From BD2-11 clade cluster bacterium bin43 (lineage in GTDB: Bacteria; Gemmatimonadota; Gemmatimonadetes; Longimicrobiales; Gaopeijiaceae), in NCBI GenBank assembly GCA_002238605.1, contig MPMR01000001.1, positions 124,001-188,000 on the forward strand: 64,000 nt of DNA, given 5' to 3'. The translations under genes were made by a program, and so were the position numbers. Under the pieces are notes generated by a model. The model worked only from the letters and a program-made list of their open reading frames with translations. It made no database searches and was not told the origin of the DNA. This document shows, piece after piece, positions 35,695 to 43,752 of the stretch. Numbering within the stretch: position 1 is the stretch's first letter; each line of letters starts with the position of its first letter.

Positions 35695-36149
35695 CCACCC
35701 CCCTCTTCATCGCCGGCGGAAAGCACGAACATCACGCGCCTGATGCGAACGCTCCGGCCGGCGTTCAGCCGCGCCATGATCTGCCGCTTGCGCAGGTTGA
35801 GCTCCATGGCCCACGCCGAGGAGGGCACCTCCACGATCAGCACCCCGTTGCTGACCGAGCGCGCCCGGGTCACGCGCGCCAATCCCGAGCCCACCAGCCG
35901 GGGCCAGTCCTCCACCAGTTTCTGATACTCCAGCTGCCTGTCGAGACCCCGGCGCCGGAGCACGCGCTCGAGTATGTCCGCCACCTTCTCGGGACCCCGC
36001 GGAGTGGAAGCGGTTGCCCCGGCCCGGCGGGCGCCTCGCCGCGACGAGCCCGGCACGCCTTCCGGGGACCCCGCCGGTTCGCCCTCCGGACCGGCTGCGC
36101 GCCTGCGGCGAGCCAGGATGCGCGCGATCTCCTCACGGGTCTCGCTCAC
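35688..36149 (-). CDS. dciA: DciA-like DUF721 protein
   Basis: 153 residues from the ATG at 36149, which overlaps the recF stop by 4 bp. The DUF721 domain (about residues 52-140) has VADILERVLRRRGLDRQLEY, VEDWPRLVGSGLARVTRARS and VEVPSSAWAMELNLRKRQIM. The first 50 residues are a disordered, basic, Pro/Gly/Ala-rich tail. DciA proteins load the replicative helicase DnaB in bacteria that lack DnaC or DnaI. Position next to recF and close to gyrB agrees with that. No dnaA, dnaN or origin is visible here. Confidence 0.83.
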   Translation of the reverse strand: MSETREEIARILARRRRAAGPEGEPAGSPEGVPGSSRRGARRAGATASTPRGPEKVADILERVLRRRGLDRQLEYQKLVEDWPRLVGSGLARVTRARSVSNGVLIVEVPSSAWAMELNLRKRQIMARLNAGRSVRIRRVMFVLSAGDEEGGGW

Positions 36150-37261
36150 GTGCTAACGACTCCGTTCTCGACGCGCCAGCGCGGAATGGTCTCTCTGTGC
36201 ACCTGCACATCCGTCTCCCGGGGCGCCGTTAGGATCACCTGATGGCGCAGGTTCCCTTCGATGAGTTCCAGGATACGTCGGGATCGGCCCTCGTCCAGCT
36301 CCGAGAATACGTCGTCCAATAGCAGGATGGGGGTCTGCCCGCGCACCTCGCGCACGGTCGCGGCCTCGGTGAGACGAAGAGACAGGGCCCCGGTGCGCTG
36401 CTGGCCCCCGGAACCGTAGGTGCGCAGATCGAGGTCTCCCGAGTCGGCCACCAGGCTGATCCGCATCTCGTCGCGGTGCGGGCCCACAACCGTGGTTGCC
36501 AGCCTCCGTTCGCGGTCGCGCGAGCGCGCCAGCGCCTGCGCGAAACGTTCAGGCAGATCATCAGGCTCGGCGTCCGCCGCGCCACCCACCGACGGCTGGT
36601 AGGAAATGTACGCGGGCCGCCCCCCGGAGATCTCGCGGTAGGAGGCCCGGAACGTCTCCCCCGAACCGGCGATCCAGCCGCGCCGGGCGCTCATGACCTT
36701 CGCGCCGAGCGCGGTGAGCGGCCCGTCCCAGGCGGCCACCGCAGCGCGGTCGCTTCGCGCTCTGAGCGCCGCGTTGCGCTGGGCGAGCACGAGCCGGTAC
36801 TGCTGCAGCGCCTGCAGATACCCCGGCGTCGCCAGCGAGAGCACGATGTCCAGGAACCTGCGGCGCTCGGCGGGCCCCCCGGCTACGACCTTCACGTCGG
36901 AGGGCGCGAACACGACCGCGGCCGTGCGACCCAGGGCGTCACCCATACGGTCGGGCTCACGGCCGTCGAGGGTCACCTTCTTGCGCGGCCCGGCGCGCTG
37001 GAAGGCCGCGGTCACCTCCACTTCCTCGTCCTCGCCCGCAAACCGGCCCGCCAGCCGGAAGAGCGGCTGCCCGAAGGCCGTCAGCTGCTCGTCCTTCGCC
37101 GCTCGGAACGACCGGAAGGTCTCCAGATAGTAGATGGCTTCCAGCAGGTTCGTCTTGCCGTGCGCGTTGGGGCCCACGATGGCGACGCCCCCGGGAGGAA
37201 ACTCGAGTTCCTGCACGCCGAGGTTGCGGAAGTGATACAGCTTAAGACGGCTCAGACGCAC
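36146..37261 (-). CDS. recF: RecF, DNA replication/repair ATPase
   Basis: 371 residues from a GTG at 37261 (VRLSRLKLYHFRNL). This was chosen over a longer ATG frame to 37381 because it gives the standard RecF N-terminus and length and begins 8 bp after the enoyl-CoA hydratase stop. Walker A is GPNAHGKTNLLEAI near residue 30. The DRxxA/B region follows. The signature and Walker B in the C-terminal third are TYGSGGQQRTGALSLRLTEA and ILLLDDVFSELDEGRS. SMC-like ABC ATPase that promotes RecA loading at gaps. Stop-start overlap with dciA. Confidence 0.92.
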   Translation of the reverse strand: MRLSRLKLYHFRNLGVQELEFPPGGVAIVGPNAHGKTNLLEAIYYLETFRSFRAAKDEQLTAFGQPLFRLAGRFAGEDEEVEVTAAFQRAGPRKKVTLDGREPDRMGDALGRTAAVVFAPSDVKVVAGGPAERRRFLDIVLSLATPGYLQALQQYRLVLAQRNAALRARSDRAAVAAWDGPLTALGAKVMSARRGWIAGSGETFRASYREISGGRPAYISYQPSVGGAADAEPDDLPERFAQALARSRDRERRLATTVVGPHRDEMRISLVADSGDLDLRTYGSGGQQRTGALSLRLTEAATVREVRGQTPILLLDDVFSELDEGRSRRILELIEGNLRHQVILTAPRETDVQVHRETIPRWRVENGVVST

Positions 37262-37268
37262 CGGCGCT

Positions 37269-38054
37269 TCAACGCCCCCGGAAGTTCGCTCCCCGCCTCT
37301 CCAGAAACGCCCCCATCCCCTCGCGCATGTCCTCGGTGGCCGCCAGCACGCCGAAGAGCGATGACTCGAAGGCGTGCGCATCGGCCTCGGCGCTGTCGAG
37401 GGCGGAATAGATGGATTCGAGGGCGAACCGGAGCGCGACCGGCGCGTTTTTCGTGATCCTGCGCATCAGCGCGATCGCCGCGCCGTGCAGCTCCGCTCTC
37501 TCGACAACGCGGGAAACCAGGCCGTAGCGCTCCGCCGTCGCCGCGTCGATCATGTCTCCCGTGAGCGTCATCTCCAGCGCGCGTCCCAGCCCGACGATGC
37601 GCGCCAGGCGAATGGTGCCGCCGTATCCCGGGACAATGCCCAGCGTTACCTCCGGAAGCCCGAAGCGCGCGTTGGCCGAAGCGATGCGAAGGTGGCAGGC
37701 CATCGCCAGCTCGCATCCCCCGCCGAGAGCGAAGCCCCCTACCGCCGCCAGCACCGGCTTCGGAAATCGCTCGATTGCCGCCAGCACCTCTTGTCCCCGG
37801 CGGCTCACCTCCACGGCCGACAACGGCGTCATTTCGGCAAGCACGCCGATGTCCGCCCCCGCCACGAAGGCCTTCTCGCCCGCCCCGGTCAGGATGACGC
37901 CGCGCACGCCGTCGTCTTCGCCCAGCGATGCGAACGCGTCGCCGATCTCGGTCACGACCTGCTGATTGAGGGCGTTCAGCTTGCGCCGCCGGTCGATGGT
38001 CACGATCGCGATCTCTTGGTCCCGGTCGATACGCACATATTGCCGTTCCGGCAT
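37269..38054 (-). CDS. Enoyl-CoA hydratase/isomerase
   Basis: 261 residues from the ATG at 38054 (MPERQYVRI). The crotonase core is clear: DRRRKLNALNQQVV, the oxyanion/CoA motif AFVAGADIGVLAEM, GGFALGGGCELAMAC (first Glu), and RFGLPEVTLGIVPGYGG with the second catalytic Glu at LPE. The canonical two-glutamate arrangement of beta-oxidation crotonase is present. Predicted to hydrate 2-enoyl-CoA. It is separated from the 3-hydroxyacyl-CoA dehydrogenase/thiolase pair (40.5-42.6 kb) by ssb and rpsU, yet the three enzymes form one pathway. Confidence 0.92.
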   Translation of the reverse strand: MPERQYVRIDRDQEIAIVTIDRRRKLNALNQQVVTEIGDAFASLGEDDGVRGVILTGAGEKAFVAGADIGVLAEMTPLSAVEVSRRGQEVLAAIERFPKPVLAAVGGFALGGGCELAMACHLRIASANARFGLPEVTLGIVPGYGGTIRLARIVGLGRALEMTLTGDMIDAATAERYGLVSRVVERAELHGAAIALMRRITKNAPVALRFALESIYSALDSAEADAHAFESSLFGVLAATEDMREGMGAFLERRGANFRGR

Positions 38055-38283
38055 CGCAGGAATCCGCTGGCAGGAGGTTGAGGAAAGTGTCGGAGGAGGC
38101 TTGCCCGAAGCTGGATCGGTCCCGCTTCGCACTCCACCGACTCGGCACGAAACTAGGGCCCGAGCGCTTCCCGGCGCCAGCGGTCGGCCGTTCCGTTCCC
38201 GATCTTCATCGGCATGGCCACCTCGGGCCGGTTAGATTACACTTCGCCTCTTGAACACCCACCCGCGCCAGGGAGGCTTGCCC

Positions 38284-38730
38284 ATGGGCCGCTCGCTGAA
38301 CAAGGTCACCCTCATCGGCAACGTCGGCTCGGATCCCGACATCCGAATGACGCCCTCCGGTACCAAGGTGGCCAAGTTTTCCGTCGCCACCAACGAGACC
38401 TTCAACGACCGCTCCGGGCGCCAGCAGGAACGCACCGAGTGGCACCGCCTCACCTTCTTCGGCCGGCTCTCCGACATCGTTGAACAGTGGGTCAAGAAGG
38501 GAGACCGCCTCTACGTCGAAGGCCGTCTCGAGTACTCCCAGACCCAGACTCCGCAGGGCGAGACGCGCTACTGGACCGACATCATCGTGCGCGACATGAT
38601 CATGCTGGGGTCGGGAGGCCGAGTCCCGGAGATGGGCGGCGACCCGGGGGGCCGTCCGCAGCGCCCGGCCGCGGATGCGGCCAGACGGGGAGGTGCGATG
38701 CAGGAACCCGACGACGATCTGCCCTTCTAG
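38284..38730 (+). CDS. ssb: Single-stranded DNA-binding protein
   Basis: 148 residues from the ATG at 38284, preceded by GGAGG at 38272-38276. The frame is open earlier without ribosome-site support. The OB fold carries the standard SSB pattern: MGRSLNKVTLIGNVGSDPDIR, ATNETFNDRSG, RTEWHRLTFFG, KGDRLYVEGRLEY and TDIIVRDMIMLG. A short flexible Gly/Pro/Arg linker leads to the acidic tip DDDLPF, which docks SSB partner enzymes. Normal length for the family. A small hairpin (CAGTC/GACTG, 38735-38748) follows the stop. Confidence 0.95.
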   Translation: MGRSLNKVTLIGNVGSDPDIRMTPSGTKVAKFSVATNETFNDRSGRQQERTEWHRLTFFGRLSDIVEQWVKKGDRLYVEGRLEYSQTQTPQGETRYWTDIIVRDMIMLGSGGRVPEMGGDPGGRPQRPAADAARRGGAMQEPDDDLPF

Positions 38731-38787
38731 CAGTCAGTCCGTGGACTGAATCCACGCGCCGGGAAGCGGCGAGGACGCTGACGCCCG

Positions 38788-39144
38788 TCAACCCGGAGGC
38801 TGCCTGCCCTCCTCGGACCGCCAGAGATCGAGCAGCACGGCGTCGAAGTGCTCCGGGTTGGTCCTGTACTGGTCGACCCACTCCTCGAAGGAGGGCAATC
38901 CCTCCTCCGCGTAGATGCGGGTCGTGGCCAGACGAACCATTTCGTCGTAGGAGAGTTCCCCACCCACCCCGGAACCCCGGGCAAGATCCTTTACGAAGAC
39001 AAACATCTCGTCGGGGGACATGCGCTGAATAATGCGGAATACTCGCGCGGAACAGTAGTCACGGTGCTTCGCGCGCAAGACGGCGAGCGGCTCGCGCCGT
39101 GAGGAGTGGGCCCCGGTGCCGCCCGGCCCATCAGTACCAGCCAC
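38788..39144 (-). CDS. Hypothetical protein
   Basis: 118 residues with the longest start at 39144. An internal ATG at 39021 (MSPDEMFVFVKDL) gives 77. The sequence looks like a real soluble alpha-helical protein: LAVLRAKHRDYCSARVFRII, FVFVKDLARGSG, YDEMVRLATTRIY and LPSFEEWVDQYRTNPEHF. I do not recognise a family. It is convergent with ssb, 57 bp apart. No export signal or membrane segment. The Gly/Pro-rich first 15 residues may not be translated. Confidence 0.5.
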   Translation of the reverse strand: MAGTDGPGGTGAHSSRREPLAVLRAKHRDYCSARVFRIIQRMSPDEMFVFVKDLARGSGVGGELSYDEMVRLATTRIYAEEGLPSFEEWVDQYRTNPEHFDAVLLDLWRSEEGRQPPG

Positions 39145-39422
39145 GTCTTCTCCTGTTGTCCCCGCATCCGGTGTGCGTCGGACTTCTGGCCCGAGGAGGT
39201 CTGGAGCAAGACACCTCTTTGCGGGCGCGTGTATTGTACTGGAACCGGTTCCACAATGCCATGCCGGATGCAGGCAAGGAACATGCCGGTGGCCTCGCCG
39301 TATTCGGCCACGCCTGCGTGGCTACGCCCGCAAACGGCGCATGCGAGCGCTGGGCCGGAGTGTCGAGAAACCTGCGGGATGCGTGGGCGACCTGCGTGAG
39401 GAGGGACGCGGCGGGCTAGCGC

Positions 39423-39617
39423 TCAGCGGGCGTCCCCGGTGCAGGGAGAGAGAGACTCCTCGTGCTCCTTCAGGTGCTCATAGATGCTACGCCGGGTCAG
39501 TCCGCCGATGAGGACCCGGCTGAGAAACTCCGGGTCCGTTTCCTGAACCGCTTCGGCTTTCCTGGCCACGTCGCGCGGCAGGCGGATGTTGAGGTTCACG
39601 GATCGGGTTTCCCACAT
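39423..39617 (-). CDS. Small ribbon-helix-helix-like hypothetical protein
   Basis: 64 residues from the ATG at 39617 (MWETRSVNLNIRLPRDVAR). The first strand-turn-helix and the following helices (RKAEAVQETDPEFLSRVLIG) resemble RHH antitoxin or DNA-binding domains, but the match is weak. An upstream in-frame extension would be low-quality sequence. The ribosome site GGGAG lies 11 bases away. No partner toxin is visible. The gene faces an AT-rich upstream zone that may contain its promoter. Confidence 0.4.
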   Translation of the reverse strand: MWETRSVNLNIRLPRDVARKAEAVQETDPEFLSRVLIGGLTRRSIYEHLKEHEESLSPCTGDAR

Positions 39618-40213
39618 CTTGGTCGGCTGGCTCCCTGCCCGATGTGAAACGAAGCTGAATCTGATTCGCATCCCCCGGCGCAGCCCCGGAGGCCCAGTGA
39701 TGGGGCCGGTCCCGGCACGGCGGGGGCCATCCTGCACGGCAGAGATCGTAAAAGGTCGAGCTCGGGTGCGCAAGGGTGTCAAAACGAAACGAATGCCAAC
39801 CGGTGAAAACTCGTATCTTATTATGTATAAACAGGTTACAAGATTGGTGGCAAAACCGTAATTCACTTGTTCCCAAGGACCGCAAGCACGTTGAAAGGCA
39901 GATGTCCGGCTTTCATAAGTTGCTGCCTGCGCTCGTTTTCCACCGAAGCAGGCATGCCGCTTCAAGCATCTCTGCAATACAAATGTTTTACAAAAAACCG
40001 GGCTTTTGTCCGGGAAAACCGGAATGAAGAAATGTGAGCCCGAGCGTTGCCGGCCGGTCGCCGGACGGGGTAGTTTTCCTGCCCCGGACGAGGGTCACAT
40101 CCGGACGGGGATTCCGGGAAAACCGGGAATCGACTAGATTGCCTGCCCGGACGCGAGGGCAGCGTCCCCGGGGATTCGGCGGAACGGGCGTACAGGGAAA
40201 AGGAAGGCTCTGT
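39618..40213. other. Intergenic region with AT-rich patches upstream of rpsU
   Basis: About 600 bp without a convincing gene. Two AT-rich patches (about 39770-39870 and 39960-40030) stand out against the GC-rich background. They contain promoter-like stretches such as CTGTTTATACATAAT on the minus strand. Short repeats of CCGG-rich sequence precede rpsU. The 3' end supplies the rpsU ribosome site. No tRNA or known RNA was recognised. Confidence 0.5.
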
Positions 40214-40414
40214 TTGGAAGTCATGATTCAGGAAGGCGAGAATCTGGAGCGGGCGCTCCGGCGCTTCAAGCGCAAGGTACAGCGGTCGGGGCTCTACTCG
40301 GAACTGCGCAAGCGCCGCTTCTACGAGAAGCCGAGCGCGCAACGCAAGCGGAAGAGGGAAGCCGCGATCCGCCGCGAGCGGCGGCGCCAGCGGCGAAACT
40401 CGTCTCGCCGCTGA
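40214..40414 (+). CDS. rpsU: Ribosomal protein S21
   Basis: 66 residues from a TTG at 40214, favoured because AGGAAGG lies six bases upstream. The ATG at 40223 has no site and would remove part of the N-terminus seen in other S21 proteins. The body follows bS21: LERALRRFKRKVQRSGLYSE, KRRFYEKPSAQRKRK, then an Arg/Lys-rich tail that binds the 16S rRNA 3' region during initiation. Length is normal. Confidence 0.9.
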   Translation: MEVMIQEGENLERALRRFKRKVQRSGLYSELRKRRFYEKPSAQRKRKREAAIRRERRRQRRNSSRR

Positions 40415-40445
40415 GGGACGGACGAGCCGGCGGCAACCCGCGCGC

Positions 40446-40465
40446 CGGGAGCGGACGGGCTCCCG
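40446..40465. terminator. Convergent hairpin between rpsU and 3-hydroxyacyl-CoA dehydrogenase
   Basis: Perfect 7-bp stem CGGGAGC (40446-40452) and GCTCCCG (40459-40465), six-base loop. It lies between two convergent genes (stops at 40414 and 40489). No poly-U on either strand, so a bidirectional terminator is plausible but weak. Confidence 0.4.
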
Positions 40466-40488
40466 CCGTTGAGTGCTCGACGTTGTAG

Positions 40489-41367
40489 CTACAGCGGCAG
40501 CGGACGCGGTGGCTTCGTGCTCCAGTCGTAGAATCCCTTCCCCGTCTTGCGCCCGAATCTGCCCAGCGCCACCAGGCGCTTGAGAAGCGGCGGGGGGGCG
40601 TATCTCGCCTCCCGGTATTCCTCGAACATGATTTCCGCGATGCGGTACGTCGTGTCGACCCCCACGAAGTCGCACAGCAGGAACGGACCCATCGGGTAGC
40701 CCGTGCCCAGCATCATGCCCTTGTCGATGTCCTCGATCGAGGCCACGCCCCGCTCCAGTTGGCGAATGGAGTCCAGCATGTAGGGCACGAGCAGCAGATT
40801 GACGACGAAGCCCGAGTTGTCCTTCGCCTTGATCGGCTCCTTGCCCAGGTCGCGCGCGAACCGGTAGGCGGCTTCGAAGACCTGCTCGTCGGTGGCGATG
40901 GTGCGGACCACCTCCACCAGCTTCATCACCGGCACCGGATTGAAGAAGTGGAGGCCGACCACCCTGTCGGGGCGGCTTGTCGCGGCGGCGATTTCGGTGA
41001 TGGTGAGGGAACTGGTGTTCGACGCGAAGATGGCTTCGGGACCGGTGAGCTGGTCCAGAGCGCGCATCAGTTCCGACTTGATCGCCAGGTCCTCGACGAT
41101 CGCTTCGACCACAAGGTCCCTGTCGGCCATGTCCGCAAGCGATGTCGTGAAGGACAATCGGCCCCAGGCCTCGTCACGCGCTTCCGCCGACAGCTTTTCC
41201 TTCTCCACCGCCCGGCCCATCGATTTGAAGATCCGGTTCTTGCCGGCTTCGAGCGCGCCCTCGTCGACTTCACTCACGACGACGTCGAATCCCGCTTTGG
41301 CCGCAACCTCCGCGATGCCGCTGCCCATGAGGCCGCAGCCGGCGACGCCTACCCGTTGAATGTTCAC
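40489..41367 (-). CDS. 3-hydroxybutyryl/3-hydroxyacyl-CoA dehydrogenase
   Basis: 292 residues. The NAD-binding N-terminus reads VGVAGCGLMGSGIAEVAAK (GxGxMGxGIA). Then come VVEAIVEDLAIKSELM, FASNTSSLTITEIAAAT and the catalytic/CoA region GLHFFNPVPVMKLVEVV. The C-terminal dimerisation domain has GFVVNLLLVPYML, a clear MLGTGYPMGPF motif and GRKTGKGFYDWS. It oxidises 3-hydroxyacyl-CoA to 3-oxoacyl-CoA with NAD. Length matches the monofunctional short-chain (butyryl) type. The thiolase gene follows 10 bp upstream on the same strand, so the two make consecutive steps of fatty acid or butyrate metabolism. Confidence 0.94.
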   Translation of the reverse strand: MNIQRVGVAGCGLMGSGIAEVAAKAGFDVVVSEVDEGALEAGKNRIFKSMGRAVEKEKLSAEARDEAWGRLSFTTSLADMADRDLVVEAIVEDLAIKSELMRALDQLTGPEAIFASNTSSLTITEIAAATSRPDRVVGLHFFNPVPVMKLVEVVRTIATDEQVFEAAYRFARDLGKEPIKAKDNSGFVVNLLLVPYMLDSIRQLERGVASIEDIDKGMMLGTGYPMGPFLLCDFVGVDTTYRIAEIMFEEYREARYAPPPLLKRLVALGRFGRKTGKGFYDWSTKPPRPLPL

Positions 41368-41377
41368 GTCTTCCTCC

Positions 41378-42580
41378 TCAGGAGAAGGCTTCCACGACCA
41401 CGGCGCCGCCCTGGCCGCCGCCGATGCACGCGGAGCCCAGCCCGTAGCGCGCGCCGCGCCTCCGCAGCTCGTGAAGCAGGTGGATGGTGATGCGGGTCCC
41501 CGAAGCCGCCAGGGGATGAGTGATGGCGATGGCGCCGCCGTTGACGTTGGTCCGATCGGGGTCGAGCCCCAGGTCGCGCTCTACGGACGCGTACTGCGGT
41601 GCGAACGCCTCGTTCACCTCGACCAGTTCCATGTCGTCGAGCGCGAGGCCCGCGTTGTCGAGGGCGGCGCGGGCGGCCGGAGCGGGCCCGATGCCCATGA
41701 TCTTCGGCTCCACGCCCACGAAGGCCCACGAGACCAGGCGACCGATCGGAGACAGCCCCTCGCCCGCGGCCCATTCAGCGTCGGCGATGACGGTGCCGGC
41801 CGACCCGTCGCCGATGCCGCTCGCGTTCCCGGCGGTGACGAAGCCGCCCTTGCGGAAGTACGGCCGCAGCCGGGCCAGCCCCTCCAGGGAGACATCCGGG
41901 CGGATGTGCTCGTCGGCGGCGAACTCCTTCTCGCCCTTGCGGGTGCGGATGGTGATGGGGACGACCTCGTCGGCGAAGCGGCCCTCCTCCCAGGCGGCGC
42001 GGGCACGCACGTGGCTGCGGTACGCCACTTCGTCGGAGTAATCGCGGGTGACCCCGTAACGGTCTCCGAGCTCTTCGGCGGTCTGCGCCATCGTCAGGCC
42101 GCAGCTGGTGTCTTCGAGGGCGGTCCACAGCGAATCCTCGAAGTTGCGGCCGGGGTCCCCCAGGCGCAGGCCGCCCCAGCGCGCCCCGCGCACCACATGG
42201 GGCGCCTGGCTCATCGATTCGGTCCCGCCGCAGAGGACCGCCCGGGCGCCGCCCTGGAGGATCTCGTGGGCCCCGCTGGCGATCGCCTGGAAGCCTGAGC
42301 CGCACAGGCGGTTGACGGTCAGCGCGGGGACGCGGTCGGGCGTGCCCACCCCGAGCCCGACGTGGCGGGCGAGGTAGATGGCGTCGCCCGAGGTCTGGAG
42401 CGCATTTCCGTAGACGACATGATCGAGCTGGTCGGGCGTGAGCCCCGCGGCCTCCACGGCCGCCCTGCCCGACACGACGCCGAGTTCGGTGGCGGACAGA
42501 TGCCTGAGTGATCCGCCGAACGCCCCGAACCCGGTCCGCTTTCCGGAAAGGAAGACGATTCCCCGCGCGCGTCCGGTCAT
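41378..42580 (-). CDS. Acetyl-CoA acetyltransferase (thiolase)
   Basis: 400 residues from the ATG at 42580 (MTGRARGIVFLSGKRT). The nucleophile Cys lies in LTVNRLCGSGFQAIASG, GGTESMSQAPHVV follows, the acyl-CoA pocket contains VEVNEAFAPQYASVE, a His is in AIAITHPLAASG, and the second Cys is in GLGSACIGGGQG. All residues needed for Claisen condensation or thiolysis are present. It partners with the adjacent 3-hydroxyacyl-CoA dehydrogenase. It could serve beta-oxidation or polyhydroxybutyrate/ketone formation. No phaB or phaC gene is visible here. Confidence 0.94.
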   Translation of the reverse strand: MTGRARGIVFLSGKRTGFGAFGGSLRHLSATELGVVSGRAAVEAAGLTPDQLDHVVYGNALQTSGDAIYLARHVGLGVGTPDRVPALTVNRLCGSGFQAIASGAHEILQGGARAVLCGGTESMSQAPHVVRGARWGGLRLGDPGRNFEDSLWTALEDTSCGLTMAQTAEELGDRYGVTRDYSDEVAYRSHVRARAAWEEGRFADEVVPITIRTRKGEKEFAADEHIRPDVSLEGLARLRPYFRKGGFVTAGNASGIGDGSAGTVIADAEWAAGEGLSPIGRLVSWAFVGVEPKIMGIGPAPAARAALDNAGLALDDMELVEVNEAFAPQYASVERDLGLDPDRTNVNGGAIAITHPLAASGTRITIHLLHELRRRGARYGLGSACIGGGQGGAVVVEAFS

Positions 42581-42657
42581 GTGCGGCTCTCTCGATCGAT
42601 CATGTGCAGTCCCCTTTTGTATCCATCGTTTGCGGTTGCGTCCCGGGCGGCGGGATT

Positions 42658-43752
42658 TCAGTGGCAAGCGTCCCCCCGGGGTCCGCTCAGCCGGTCACAT
42701 ATGGCTCGCCCGGCCTCGACGGTCGTGAGCGTGCCCCCCAGGTCGGGGGTGATCCGGCCTGCGGCGAGGGCGATCCGGACGGCGCGGTCGATGTCGTCGG
42801 CGACCGCGTCGTGCCCCAGGTGGCGTGCCATGAGGGCCGCCGAGCGGACGGCGGCGACCGGGTTGGCCCGCCCGGTGCCGGCGATGTCCGGAGCAGAGCC
42901 GTGCACGGGCTCGAACAGGGCATGGCGTCCGGGGTGCAGCGTCCCCGAGGGCGCCAGCCCGAGCCCCCCGGTCACTTCCGCGGCCAGGTCGCTGATGATG
43001 TCTCCGAACAGGTTGGACGTGACCAGGACGGAGTAGCGCCCGGGGCGGCGCACCAGGTCCATGGCCATGGCGTCCACCAGCATTACATCGCTCTCGATCT
43101 CCCCGTATTCGGCGCGCACGTCGTGGTAGGTTCTGCGCCAGAGGGCGCCCGCGGCCGGCAGGGCGTTGGCCTTGTCGACCATCGTCACCCGGCGGCTCCC
43201 TTCGGCGCGCGCGTACTCGAAGGCGGCCCGCACCAGGCGTTCCACCCCCTTGCGGGTATTCACATCCTCCTGGATCGCGATCTCGTCGGGCGTACCCTGC
43301 TTGAAGTGCCCGCCCATGTTCACGTAGGCGCCCTCTGTGCTCTCGCGAAAGATGTCGATGTGAATCCCGCCGTCCGGAATGTCCCTCAGCGGACAGTAAC
43401 GGGGATCGAGCAGCTCGCACGGACGGAAATTGACGTACAGGTCAAGGCGAAACCGGAGTCCCAGAAGGATGTCGCGGATATGGGCGTTGTCGGGGACCCG
43501 GGGATCTCCCAGGGCGCCCAGCAGGATGGCGTCGTAGTTGTCCGCAAGCCGGCGGATCTCGTCGTCGGTGATGGTCACGCCGTCGCGCAGGAAGCGTTCG
43601 GCGCCCAGATCCCAGTGGACGAAGTCGATCGCGGCACCGTGCAGATCGGCCGCCGTCCGCAGGCAGCGCACCGCCTCCCCGGTGACCTCGATCCCGATCC
43701 CGTCTCCGGGAATGACCGCGACCCGCGCCGTCCCGACCGCCGCCCTAGGCAC
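42658..43752 (-). CDS. Isopropylmalate/isocitrate dehydrogenase-family enzyme
   Basis: 364 residues from a GTG at 43752. The beta-decarboxylating dehydrogenase fold is clear: VIPGDGIGIEVTGEAV, Arg-rich substrate loop FRLDLYVNFRPCELLD, MVDKANALP, DAMAMDLVRRPGRY (metal Asp), SNLFGDIISDLAAEVTGGLGLAPSG, and HGSAPDIAGTGRANPVAA. Family members use NAD(P) and Mg/Mn. It is close to 3-isopropylmalate dehydrogenase (LeuB), but the neighbours are thiolase and a zinc-ribbon protein rather than leucine genes, so homoisocitrate, tartrate or another 2-hydroxy acid is possible. Its start overlaps the zinc-ribbon gene stop by 8 bp. Confidence 0.88.
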   Translation of the reverse strand: MPRAAVGTARVAVIPGDGIGIEVTGEAVRCLRTAADLHGAAIDFVHWDLGAERFLRDGVTITDDEIRRLADNYDAILLGALGDPRVPDNAHIRDILLGLRFRLDLYVNFRPCELLDPRYCPLRDIPDGGIHIDIFRESTEGAYVNMGGHFKQGTPDEIAIQEDVNTRKGVERLVRAAFEYARAEGSRRVTMVDKANALPAAGALWRRTYHDVRAEYGEIESDVMLVDAMAMDLVRRPGRYSVLVTSNLFGDIISDLAAEVTGGLGLAPSGTLHPGRHALFEPVHGSAPDIAGTGRANPVAAVRSAALMARHLGHDAVADDIDRAVRIALAAGRITPDLGGTLTTVEAGRAICDRLSGPRGDACH

